A DNA stretch of 64,000 bases from Ophioceras dolichostomum (taxonomy: Eukaryota > Ascomycota > Sordariomycetes > Magnaporthales > Ophioceraceae): contig PYST01000159.1 of assembly GCA_003049485.1 (NCBI GenBank), positions 24,851-88,850 on the forward strand, in the 5' to 3' direction. The translations under genes and the position numbers were made by a program. The notes below the pieces were generated by a model that did no database searches, was not told the DNA's origin, and was given only the letters and a program-made list of their open reading frames with translations. Of this stretch, positions 1 through 11,464 are shown in pieces (position 1 is the stretch's first letter; every line of letters begins with the position of its first letter).

Positions 1-1377
1 CAGTATAAACGGATTTGATAGAAACCTGGATGTGGGAAAGGGCGATGGAGAAACTGTCGGAGAGAGGAAATCAACACTGCAGTTTTTTACAGTCTACTGT
101 GTAGTAGATAGAACCGGATACCGTCCCAGGTGTCACCCAGCAAGGACCCAGGGATCAATGCTGATATGATGAGCAGTTGAGGCCGCGCTTCGCTCCTGGC
201 CCCAAATTTCAGGCGCACAAGCTGCGGTGCTGATGCCACTGGAAATTTGGTTGGAAAATCTCCACCGAACTGGAGCCAAGCGCTCAAGCCTGCCGTGTGG
301 GTGTGTGTGGTCGCCGTGTCCGATGGACCTACCAAACAACCCCTCCAAGCAGTCACTCAAAACATTGGAACTTTTTTTTTTTTGTTGACATTGGACTGGA
401 GTCCGATCAGACAAACGAAACGCCTCCCGGCCCCGATACTCAGCTCAAGCTGCAGTCATCCTTCATCCTACAAATTTCTTTTCAGGGTCGCTCTCTGCCA
501 GATCGGAGAGGTTGAGGATTCAGGGTGCTATCCCAGCCTTGAGCCCACCTGCGCTTTGTTTTTCTCTTCTTCGTCCTGTCTTTTTTCTGCTCCCGTCTTG
601 ACTGCTGCCAGAACGCGCAGGAGTGCATCTACAGCAAGCCAGCAGAGCAAGCAGGAGCAAGCAGGAGCAAGCAGGAGCAAGCAGGAGCAAGCAGGAGCAA
701 GCAGGAGCAAGCAGGAGCGGTAACTATAGTCAATGGTACCTCGACTGTAACGCCGCTTGCTTTCAGCCAACCACAGCAGCGGGACAGCAGCAGCAGCAAG
801 GCACACGGTACGTTTTTAAAGCGATTTGTTTTCAGAATGTCCCAGGCACGGCACCCGAACACGGGTGGTAGACAACACCGTGCAAGCAACCCAGCAACAA
901 CAGCACGACTACCACCTGTCGAGTCGAGCATTGAATTGGCGGGTCCTGTCCACTCCAAGGCCAGGACCCAGATGAAAACGAAGCCGCCAGCCAATACGCA
1001 ATACGCAATATGCAGGCTCCCATGGGCTCCCCATGACTGCAGCAAATTCAGCAAACCTGAAATCAAATGCTAACCTAATAACGACCGCGTCGGAGTACAT
1101 TTCGCAGTAGGTTCGCATGTCTGCATTTTCTGGCTCAGCTCCTTTTTTCAACTTTCTTTCCAAGTCGCAAGTCCCGACCCAGCTTTGAGCACATCTCACC
1201 CCAACCCAGTCCAGCCCAGGGGCCAATTTCTCGAAAACCAAGACCCGAACGACCTCGCGACCAAATGCCGCCCTCGAACCGACGATGCTATTCATGACCT
1301 CGAGCAGCGCCAGCTTCGCCTTCTCCCACTTACCCGTCAGCGGCTGCTGTCCGTCAAACTGATCTCCTGCAGCCAGA
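1..1377. other. 5' flank of the first gene; no supported coding
   Basis: This is upstream sequence of the gene that starts at 1378. The open frames here overlap one another on both strands, are low in complexity and show no recognisable domain, so I call none of them. The only clear structure is the 10-bp tandem array at 651-720. Pyrimidine-rich stretches near 540-600 and 1300-1350 are the kind seen in fungal promoters and leaders. Confidence 0.5.
651..720. repeat. 10-bp tandem repeat, seven units
   Basis: The unit gcaggagcaa is repeated six times perfectly from 651 to 710, followed by one variant unit ending in gg at 711-720. The unit length is not a multiple of three. Read as protein it would cycle through all three frames, so it is unlikely to be coding. 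It lies about 660 bp upstream of the first start codon. Confidence 0.95.
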
Positions 1378-4300
1378 ATGCAGGCGGTTCCCAGTGTAAG
1401 TTGGCTCTCTACCTAACTGCAATAGAGATCGTCACCACGACCACACAGACACAGACCAGGCACCGCACACAGTCCCCGTCCACAAGCCGTCCCAAGTCCC
1501 ACCTGTGGACGGCCCAGAACGAGGGGGGAAAAAAAGAACCTACCACCAAACTCGATCCCTCGTCTCGTCTTGCCCGCCGTGCCCGCCGTGCCCGTTCTGT
1601 TCCAACAAGCACACAGACCAGAAGATCATATCCTCTGTGCTGTCCCCTTCCCGCTCGCCTCTCCTCTCAGAGCATACGGCCTGTTCCCACTCGCATTCGC
1701 TGCCTTCCTTGTCATGCGCTGCCTTCCCGCCTGCGTTCACTCCCGACCCCAGGTCTAGATGTCTGGAGGCACACATAATACCTGCTTAGCTACCTAGACA
1801 AGAGCCCCTTTCTTACCTACTTTCTGCTGTTTGTCAGGTTGTCGGATCCGGCACAGTCGTCGCCGCTGCGGCCGTGGGCCTCGTCTTTGGCCAGCCCTCA
1901 GAGTCCACGCACTCGCGACCGTCGTCTAATAAGCGGAAGTTGGCGCCCGAGTTCGACAGCCTCCGGGGGCTTCCCGCCTCGTCACGACCGGGCACGAGTG
2001 CGACCGCGGGCTCACATCCTCCCCCTCCGCCAGTGGACGAGTCGCCTCTCCCCTCCATGCCGCCACACCACCCGCAGCCCCTCCCCTCACCACTAGCAGG
2101 CACAACGAGCACGGCAAGCGCAGCAAGCACAGCGCGTGTCCCCCGGACACCAGCATCGGGGCCCTCACAATTGACGCCCCCGAAGGCGACGACTAGGCGG
2201 CACTCCTTCATAAGGCCGAACGAATGGGCACCCTCAACCATCGCTGAGAACGCGCGGGACTCTGTCTCATCCAATGGCTCGTGGATGCGCCGACTCTCCA
2301 TCCGGCCTCTCTCGCAGCACGGAAGCCCACGATCAAGCGTCGGCCCCGACTCGCCTTCCTTGACGTTCTCCTATGGATCTGGCGCGGCGATACTCTCCAC
2401 CTCCGTTTCCTCCACACCGCCCCAGCTTCCCCCCAACAAGCTGGTGAAGCGCACCACAACAACGCTTACGAGTAGCGCCACAGCCGGGAACGTGGCCAGC
2501 CACACCGGTACCCTGACGAGGCGTGGATCTCGGTCGCAGATGCCATCTCTGCGCAGACCTGCAACCAGCCACCAGAGGTCTGCTACACTACAACAGGTCC
2601 AGGGCGAAGGCGGCGCGCCTGGACTGCCTTCTGGACTGCCTACTGGGCCGAAATACTCATTAGACCAACAAATTCGGCCAAGCTTACCCTCAAGGATACC
2701 ATTGGACGTTCCCGAGGAGAAAGAGAAGACCGAGCCGCGTCGCTGGACTTCATTTTTTCATTCCCGGGTCGTCCGGTCCGCGTCGTCAGGTGGAAGTCCG
2801 GGTCCTGCCAAGGGCGTCGAGGACAGCCCAGCAAACAGCAATAATAGCCCTTTGCCGAGCAAGAGAATCCACATCCAAAAGGGAAGCACGCCACGTGCGT
2901 ACCTGATCAGCGCGTCTATGCTGTCGACCACCGCGGCTGCGCCCTCGCCTGCTCCTTCCCCCGCTGCTGCTACACCAGCAGCCACAACACGGACGGGGGC
3001 CACCACCGTGACTCCTTCCTCGGAAAATAAAATCAGACGGCGATCCCCGGAGGTCTTGCAGCCGAAGAAATCGGGTCAATCAGCCTCGCCATCGGCAACG
3101 GCATCAGCCACCACTCCCTCAGCAGCAACGGCATCTGCGTCCGCCTCGGCTGCCGAATCGGCCTCCAACACTCCAGAAGAAACGCCATCAAAACGAGCCA
3201 GACGGTCCATTTCGATGCACTTCACTTCCCCAAGTACGTGGATTTCCAAGAGTGGGAGCATACGACGGCAAAAGAGGGGGGCGGAGAGTAAAAGTGGAGG
3301 CATTCGGAACGTGTCAGCGCCTGTTGGCGCTACCTCGCCAATTATGGCACAGGGCGATGTCAAGCAGGATTTGCAGCAGCTATTTGCTCCGCCTGACCAC
3401 CTCGATAAGCGAGGAGGAACCACTGGAGCCACTGGAGCCACTGGAGCCACTGGAACCACTGGAACCACTGGAGCCTCCTCCTTGGACGTCTCGGGGGGCT
3501 CACTCCAGGCACTCCAGGAAATCCAGGCACTGCAGCAGGGGGCCCGCAACCACAACCAAAACCACCGCCAGCGGAACTCTTCTTCCCCTCTCCCGCCACT
3601 CTCGAGGCTTTCCAGTTTTAACGTTGACCTCTACCGTCTTGGATCCTCCACATCTGCTGCTGCTGCCGCCCCCCGCAGATCGCAGCACCTACAGGACCAA
3701 CAGCTGCAGCACCATCACCTGCAGGCCAGCCCCGTCCTCACCTCACACTCGCCATCTCACCAAGGCTTTTCGATTGGTCCGCATAGCCGTGATGTGTCGA
3801 ACGAGCGCGCGTCCACGCTGGCCGGGTCTGACTTAGAGATGCGGGCCTTCATGTCTGGAGACGACGATGACACCGACTTCAAGAGCGACACCATGTTCGA
3901 TTCCATCCGCACCACCGGCTCAGGCCGCATCCGGAATGTCGACACGCCATTGGAATCCATGTTCGACGAGTCGCCGCCCAGCACCGCCGGCAACAGCAAG
4001 ACGAAGCGCCTGTCCATCCAAGAGATCCTCGGCCGGTCTTGGGACGGCGATACCAGGATAATGGAGGAGGACGAGGGTGTCCCGACGCCAATTCGTGGTG
4101 GTGGCGTGGGCTTGTCTCACACCAATGCCCGATATGGGACCGGCATTGACGAGGGCGTTGCCAAGGACAGCTTCGACTATGAGAACCATGCTCCCAACTT
4201 CTCCCTTGCTGGTCGGGACTTCGGCCGTCTGTCGTTAGACGATGATGACGACTACGATTGGGCGCGTGACGAGGAGACCGGAGTCTGCAATCACCTCTCG

Positions 4301-5947
4301 CCGCCCTCGAGCTCGATCAATTCGAGGGTCGTCAGCCCTAACCTGCGTCTGGCTCTGTCCAGCATCAGTGGCAACGGCAGCCCCGAGTCGTCGTCCCACC
4401 ACCACCACCACCACAACGACGCCGCCAGCGAGCGCCCACGCAGCACCCTTTTCGACTGGAGCGAGCCACCAAGCCACGAGAGGTTAGACCTCGACGGCCA
4501 CTCCCCTAGGCCGAAGACGGTGCACGGCAAGCAGGAGTCCGATGTTCGGGGCGGCCGTGCGGCAAACCGCAAGGGCCCATCGGTGGCCCACGTGCGGAGC
4601 CAGAGCGTGCCTGTCGTGCCTGAGCCTTCCGAGGCCAACAAGGCTGGCGGGAAGTTTAGGACCTGGGCGTCCGGCCCTAAGAATGCCAGCGAGGACTGGG
4701 AGGAAGACTTCGACTTCGACGAAGGTGTCGGCAACGTGGGTGACGGCAAAGCCTCCTTCTCTAGCTTCTCGATGGTCGTGCCAGCGTCCATCCAGGCCAC
4801 CCAGCCGACCGTGAAGGCTCACTCCGGCCAGATCCGCGAACTGTCGCTCTTGGTTAACGGGCTCAAGCGGCTATGTCGCCATGGCCGAGACCTGCACATC
4901 TTGGACGAGTCCCCTCACCTGTGGAAGGAAGCCGAGAACATCATCGAGCTGGCGTCACCCGACGAGGAAGAGGAGCAGGGCGAGCACGAGCACGAGAACG
5001 ACGATGTCGATGATGATGATATTGATGATGAGAGCAGCAGCGATGCCGAGTCAGTCGAATTCGATACCACGGAGCTGATCGACGAGCGTTTCGTAGATGA
5101 GGGCTTCGACGGCGCGTCGCTGAACCGCATGGACGACGACGACGACGACCCGTTCGAGATGCCCCGGGACGCCACACTCTCTAGGTCAGGCGTGGTTAGA
5201 GACCGCGGGGCAGCTAGGAGACGTTCCGTGTTCTCGCCGGAGGATGACATCTTCGGCGGCAGCAGCGGTTGGCCGCTGCCTGACGAGAACAACAGCAGCA
5301 ACAGCAGGTCCTCGGCTGCGGCTAATCATCATCATCGGCCGCAGACGCCCCCGGACCACCGCACTCGCGAGACGGACACGCCCGACAGCGCCATGATCGC
5401 GTCGGTCATGGAGGCGATGCAGCAGCAGCGCCGGTCCTCTTCCGCCCCCGTCAACAAGGCCAAAGCCAAGACCTCCGCCTCGAGGTCGTCGTCGATGAGG
5501 CCCGGGGCTAGTGCCGGTGCCGGGTCTCGCGGCGGGGGCTCGAACTCGAAGCTGTTCTTCGACACGAACAGCCTGCAGGAGCTGGTCAAGCGGGCGAACA
5601 CGCTCTTCCACTCGCTCTCGGACATGGTGAGGCGCGCGGAGCTGCTGACCCAGAGTCCGGCGTGCACGCCCACGAGGGGCAACCGCGAGCGCCACCTTAG
5701 GCGGGACGGCAGCCCGGCCTTCACGCGCGTGTTTACCGACCCGTCGGCCCCACCGGCTCTGCCGCCGCCGGGTTCACCTCAGCATGGCCAGCAGGGCCAG
5801 CAGGCCACGGCCACGCCGCCGATGAGGGGCTTGATCAAGAGCCACAGCAACAATTCGGCGCTCGGCGGAGGCAGGGCGTCGATAGAGTCCCGCACTTCGA
5901 GCGGTATCGGCGGGCAGAGGATGCAGCAGGTCATGACTGTGAACTGA
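1378..5947 (+). CDS. Long low-complexity fungal protein of unknown function
   Basis: Two exons, 1378-1395 and 1838-5947, give 1375 aa. I place the start at ATG 1378 because a six-codon first exon (MQAVPS) ends at a perfect GTAAGT and rejoins in frame after TTTGTCAG at 1837; the long open frame itself has no early ATG. Most of the protein is predicted disordered: Ser/Thr/Pro-rich stretches, a Thr-Gly-Ala repeat encoded by 9-bp units near 3420, a His6 run near 4400, and acidic tracts (EEEE, DDDD) around 4960-5150. Two short ordered-looking segments stand out near the C-terminus: one with IRELSLLVNGLKRL followed by HLWKEAENIIELA (about 4830-4950), and a helix-like stretch with LQELVKRANTLFHSLSDMV (about 5570-5630). 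The acid-rich tail and basic patches suggest a regulatory or scaffold protein, but I do not recognise the family. The exon structure is well supported; the function is unknown. Confidence 0.8.
3419..3476 (+). repeat. 9-bp coding minisatellite
   Basis: Units of actggagcc, changing to actggaacc in two copies, repeat about six times inside the long unknown protein. They encode Thr-Gly-Ala and Thr-Gly-Thr triplets. The unit keeps the reading frame, so copy number could vary between strains without breaking the gene. Confidence 0.85.
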
Positions 5948-8465
5948 AACTGATCTGATCTCAAAAGACGTTTTGTTTGCTTTGCTCCAGCGGTAATGAC
6001 GCAAATGAGCTCAACAACGACAAAGGGGGAGGAATGTATTAGGCCGGATGGATGCGTGTTTGTCTGTGTGTTGGAATAACAACGTATAATAGGAACGCCA
6101 CCAAAGGGAAAAAAAAACAACGACATGGAAACGAAAAGAAACGACGACAAGCAAGAGAAGGAAAAGATGGGAAGAAGACAACACGATAGCCAGCCCAAGC
6201 TGCGCTAGTCTTTTCACGTTGACCAAACGATGGATGGGTGGAACTGTGGAATGAAAAAAAGAAGCATTGACTTTCTGCCTGGCGGGAAGTAGAAGAGGGA
6301 GAGGAGGGAAGCTTGAGGGGGACGATGGGAACAGAGAGAGAGAGAGGAGAAGCAAGGACACGAACGAAACCTAAACCTACCTTCTTGGGGCAACGGAGGG
6401 ACCTTCCCCCTCGATCCCATCCCACCTCTTCCTGGTCTGCCTACCCTCCTCCTTCCTCTCTAAACCAACAACAAACCGTCGGCATCAAATCATGTATATG
6501 TACGAATATCTCTTTCTTCTCTCTTCTTCCTCGAGGACGGAAGCATGTTAACAAGAGACCTATCCATGTCTTCTGTTATTATTTTTTTTCTCTCTTCCTT
6601 TCTTCTCTTGGTCTGCATAAAATAGGTCATGGCTTTCTTCCTCCCCTTTCCTTTACTCTCTTCTCTTCATGTCTCTCCCTCTCGATATGTTTATGTGTGG
6701 GTTAGCCCTGGCGGTAACGGTTTTCCCCTTCCTCCTTCTGCTATGCTTTTCTTTTTGCTTTGCTCGAGCTTTAGCCTGCATGTTCTTTTCTGCTTTTTTC
6801 GTCCTCCTTTTGTTCTAGTTTCGATTGGCTTCTCTCGTGAGCATGGCTTCATGGTTTTTTTCCCTCTTTCTTTTGTTGCAACATGGCGCGCGATACAGGT
6901 TTTTTTTTCTTCTCTGTCCCTTCTTTCCAAAGGGTTTCCTCTTCACACAAAAAAACAAAAAGGGAGAGGGTATGTCTTTTTTTTTTTTTTCCTTGTTTCT
7001 TTTGTTTTGCGAAAAGAGGAAAGAGAGAAGGAAAAGGAGTGCAATCGAAATGGGCCCTACATAAAAAACAAACAATATTTCTTCCTCATCTTGTTTGCTA
7101 CTGGCACGAAAGTATGGAACGAATTGGGCGAGCGAGGGGGGAGGAACGATGGTGACCGACAAGGAGATGGCCACTGACTCTCGTCTATCTGCCTGTCCGC
7201 CTCATGGCTGGCCTTAGCTGGAGGAGGAAGGGGCTGGCTGGGCACGCGGTCGAAGATGGATGGATGGAAGGATGGACGACGCGCATTTCTCTCGAAGTCG
7301 AAGGAGAGCAGCAGCCTTGTTGCCATGATGCTCTTCTCCCCAGGAATGACGGATGGGATCGTGACGATCACGGATGGATGGGTGGTTCGTGTATAGCATA
7401 GGCTGGTATTCTCTCTGCTTTCGCGTCATGTCATGAGTACGCATGTTATAGAGTTGATGAGAACAAGAGGCTTCTTACTTTCCTCAAGTACGCGTTTCCT
7501 TGACTTTCTGTGCTTTTGATTGCTCGTCCACTCCCACATCGCGTTCTCTCCTGGGGCTAGATCCCTTCGTGATGTCCGGATGGGGTTGAGGTGCTAACAC
7601 CGTCTGGTATTGAAGCAGAGAGTGACGATGGCTTTAGATATTGAACGGGAGAATGTTTCAAGGCAAATGGTAGAGGGAAGGGGGCGAGTGACACGATCTC
7701 TCACGCACAGAACCAGAACAGTGGGCTCCCGCACTTCTTTGAGGGAGCATGAAAGAACTTTTGAGGACGGCACACGTAAAGCAATGCTCAGTCAGGAGAG
7801 AACTCGGCCGTCCTTTGCATGAACCAAGTCTGAGCAAGCAAAGCATCACGAATGAGTGATTACTCCTAAATACACATCGTTACCAGGACATCAATCAGAG
7901 CAGCCAATTAAATATGTTCCTAACGATTGCAAATTCTCGCTCACGGCCATGTCATGATATCTTTTAGCGGACATACTCGGAGCTCGGCGATGTGGACAAG
8001 TCGAGAGCGATACTGGCCGGATGGCTTGCATTATGTAAGCAGCCTGTCAACCCCTTGCACGAAGCACGAGCCGCATCGCATTTCCGCCTGAAAAGTGAGG
8101 ACGACAGCAGCCTAATGTGGAGAAACTGCGGGGACGCTATGCCGATAAGGGGTGGACAGGAGCACGGGCCATCTGCCAGAAGTAAACAAGCGCTGCGGAA
8201 TCGCGCCGGGCGAGCTTGCTTCAGAGCGGTGAACGACATTCCTCTCCTTTTTCTTCCCGTGTGGGCGTGCACGCTCCACACAATAACCACAAAAACTCCA
8301 CCACAACTGTTGGGAGAAACCACATTCTGAGCTGCTCTCTCTCCTCTCTCGTCCATTATCTCCCCCTGCTTCACAGCTTTGCTTAATCGATCTTCCTCTT
8401 TTTGCCAGACGCACAGCACCGTTTGTTTTTTTTTAAAAAGCACAAGTCGACCGAAAATCGTCATC
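5948..8465. other. Intergenic: 3' flank of unknown gene and tubulin promoter
   Basis: No gene is supported here. From about 6090 to 6370 the + strand is purine-rich, and from about 6390 to 6960 it becomes strongly pyrimidine-rich with long T and CT runs. This bias alone creates the long Leu/Phe/Ser-rich open frames seen on both strands. The tubulin leader should lie in the last few hundred bases, which carry CT-rich stretches near 8330-8410. Confidence 0.6.
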
Positions 8466-10541
8466 ATGCGCGAGATCGTAAGTCACTGAATCCTTTTTTG
8501 CTGCCCGATATCCTGCGACGCGTCTCGAAACGAGTGGCGAAGGGCATGATGCCCCACCATCACCAGCTGTGTGTGGTGGCCGTGGCCTCTGTTCTTCGAC
8601 CGCTTTCGTAGATGGGTCGCCACAATCTGTCAGCTTCCGACGGCGACGACGAGTATCAATCATTGCTAACCTGAGCTTTCATTTGCTTTTCTCGGTATAC
8701 AGGTTCACCTTCAGACCGGCCAATGCGTAAGTTCAAACTGTTCCCCCTCCTGTTGCACTCTCGCTGTATTGTTGACGATGGCGGGGCTGACACGATAACT
8801 CGGTGAACAGGGCAACCAAATCGGCGCCGCTTTCTGGTACGACCATAACCTCTCATAGCCTGCTTCGCGTCGACTTTCGAGCTTCACGGCTGCCTTGGCA
8901 TCGATGCTTACTTTTCCTACAGGCAGATCATCTCGAGCGAGCACGGTCTCGACAGCAATGGCGTGTATGTTGTTCGCCTTCTTTTCCATGTTTACATACG
9001 CTCCAGGCTCCCATTTAAGGCTCCGACCAAACAATCCGGGCTGTTTGGTGTCCACCCTCTGCTACTTGAGCCGCACTTACTGACATTTTGATTTCTTGGG
9101 GGCAGCTACAACGGCACCTCTGAGCTCCAGCTGGAGCGCATGAGCGTCTACTTCAACGAGGTATGGCAATGCGGCTATGCACCACTCACAGCCATCGCAG
9201 CGTCGACCTCTCTTTGCTGATAACTTCATTTTCTCTTCCATCCTCTACAGGGCTCTGGCAACAAGCATGTGCCCCGCGCTGTCCTTGTCGATCTTGAGCC
9301 GGGCACCATGGATGCCGTCCGTGCCGGCCCCTTCGGCCAGCTCTTCCGCCCGGACAACTTCGTCTTCGGCCAGTCCGGTGCTGGCAACAACTGGGCCAAG
9401 GGCCACTACACTGAGGGTGCTGAGCTCGTCGACCAGGTGCTCGACGTCGTCCGTCGTGAGGCCGAGGGCTGCGACTGCCTGCAGGGCTTCCAGATCACCC
9501 ACTCGCTGGGCGGTGGTACCGGTGCCGGCATGGGCACCCTGCTGATCTCCAAGATCCGCGAGGAGTTCCCCGACCGCATGATGGCGACCTTCTCAGTTGT
9601 CCCGTCGCCCAAGGTGTCGGACACAGTCGTCGAGCCGTACAACGCCACCCTCTCCGTGCACCAGCTGGTCGAGAACTCGGACGAGACGTTCTGCATCGAC
9701 AACGAGGCTCTGTACGACATCTGCATGCGCACTCTGAAGCTGTCGAGCCCCTCGTACGGCGACCTGAACCACCTGGTTTCGGCTGTCATGTCGGGCGTCA
9801 CCACCTGCCTGCGCTTCCCCGGCCAGCTTAACTCCGACCTGCGCAAGCTCGCCGTCAACATGGTGCCCTTCCCGCGTCTGCACTTCTTCATGGTCGGCTT
9901 TGCGCCTCTGACTAGCCGCGGCGCCCACTCGTTCCGCGCCGTCACCGTGCCTGAGTTGACCCAGCAGATGTTCGACCCCAAGAACATGATGGCTGCTTCT
10001 GACTTCCGCAACGGTCGCTACCTGACCTGCTCCGCGATCTTGTGAGTTCTTCTTGCTGCTGCCTCCTGTCTGCTGCCGTATTCCAGATCCTGCCCTATTC
10101 TACCCTGCCTGTACCCTAGCTAACGAATATTTTCCCACCCTTCTCAGCCGCGGAAAGGTCTCCATGAAGGAGGTCGAGGACCAGATGCGCAACGTCCAGA
10201 ACAAGAACTCGTCGTACTTCGTCGAGTGGATCCCCAACAACATCCAGACGGCGCTCTGCTCGATCCCGCCGCGTGGCCTGAAGATGTCGTCGACCTTCAT
10301 CGGAAACTCGACGGCCATCCAGGAGCTGTTCAAGCGTATTGGCGAGCAGTTCACGGCCATGTTCCGGCGCAAGGCCTTCCTTCACTGGTACACGGGCGAG
10401 GGCATGGACGAGATGGAGTTCACTGAGGCCGAGTCCAACATGAACGATCTCGTCTCGGAGTACCAGCAGTACCAGGATGCTGGTGTCGACGAGGAAGAGG
10501 AGGAGTACGAGGAGGAGGCCCCGCTCGAGGCTGAGGAGTAA
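8466..10541 (+). CDS. tub2: Beta-tubulin
   Basis: Beta subunit of the alpha/beta-tubulin dimer, which polymerises into microtubules and binds GTP. Seven exons join in frame: 8466-8477, 8703-8726, 8811-8836, 8923-8964, 9106-9160, 9251-10041 and 10148-10541, giving 447 aa. The first exon is MREI, the autoregulation motif that opens beta-tubulins. The GTP-binding signature GGGTGAGMG lies at residues 140-148, and the C-terminus is the usual acidic EEEEYEEEAPLEAEE type. Introns have GTAAGT, GTACGA, GTATGT, GTATGG or GTGAGT donors and CAG acceptors. Small 5' exons followed by one large exon are typical of filamentous ascomycete beta-tubulin genes. By residue count the benzimidazole target positions are H6, Y50, F167, E198 and F200, the usual sensitive-type residues. 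The 3' end faces the splicing-factor gene tail to tail. Confidence 0.98.
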
Positions 10542-11464
10542 GGGAAGAGGAAGGGCATGCACTTTTGCAGGCATACCTCGACCTTTACATGTCCCCCTCG
10601 CTCTCTTTTACCTCCACTGTGCCTCTCGCCTCTCGTCGCCTTCGTCTTCCACATCAGCAGTAACAACGGATGGACCCAATTCTAGCATTTAGGGAGTAGA
10701 TCTTTATCAGGCATCTCTTCGGGGGACGTCGCCTATTCCGCTATCTGCCACCCCTCATGGCCCATTTTGTCGTTCTTTGTCAAAACTGTGGGAGCTTCAC
10801 GGTCGAGTTGTGGATGCGGCAGTGGCGGCGGTTTAGAGTTAGCTGGGAAAGGAACGGTCCGAGCTGAACACGTCCCGAAAGACACACTTCTCTTCTTTTG
10901 AGGTAGATACCACGCGTCTGTTTTCTTTTCTATGTTTTGCGACCTGCCCCCCCGTTATTACGAAGTACTTCTTTTATTAGTGCCCGAGAGAGCAAAAACC
11001 CAATCAATGATATTCTCTTGGTGAGCAAAGCCGATTTCCCCCCCCCATGTTGTTGCTTGAGTGTGAGTGGGGAGTGCCTGGTGTGTGTCTAAGTCCGTCG
11101 AGTCTAGGGACGACATGCGGATGTGTTCCTCCTTGGCTTCTATGTCATTGTCTGTCTGCTCGCCGTCCGCCTCGCACCCATACGTATTCGAATCAACGTC
11201 GCCCCTCGAGATTCACTGGTCGCAGGCTTGGCTGCGGTCTGAAACGGGATCACTGAGCATGGGCTTGGAATAGCAGGTCTCCGAATATTTCGTATTTTTG
11301 TTCGCCCGGTCTGGAATCCTCGCGCTGCGAAGCAAAACAGGTCTAGCCATAAAACGTAAGCAGGTAGTCATAAAAAGGGGTATCATAGTTCTAATCATAA
11401 TAAACCAGACATCCAGACATAAATAGAGAACATCCAAGATCAGAAGTGAGGTGGGGTGGGTAGA
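10542..11464. other. Tail-to-tail intergenic region
   Basis: This stretch contains the 3' ends of beta-tubulin (+) and of the splicing-factor gene (-). I see no coding potential or RNA gene. T-rich and polyadenylation-like sequence occurs around 10900-11000 on the + strand and an AT-rich patch around 11340-11430 would serve the opposite gene. Confidence 0.6.

Noticed and set aside
6313..7177. Several open frames rich in Phe, Leu and Ser before tubulin
   Set aside because: They are generated by long pyrimidine tracts on the + strand and have no conserved features.
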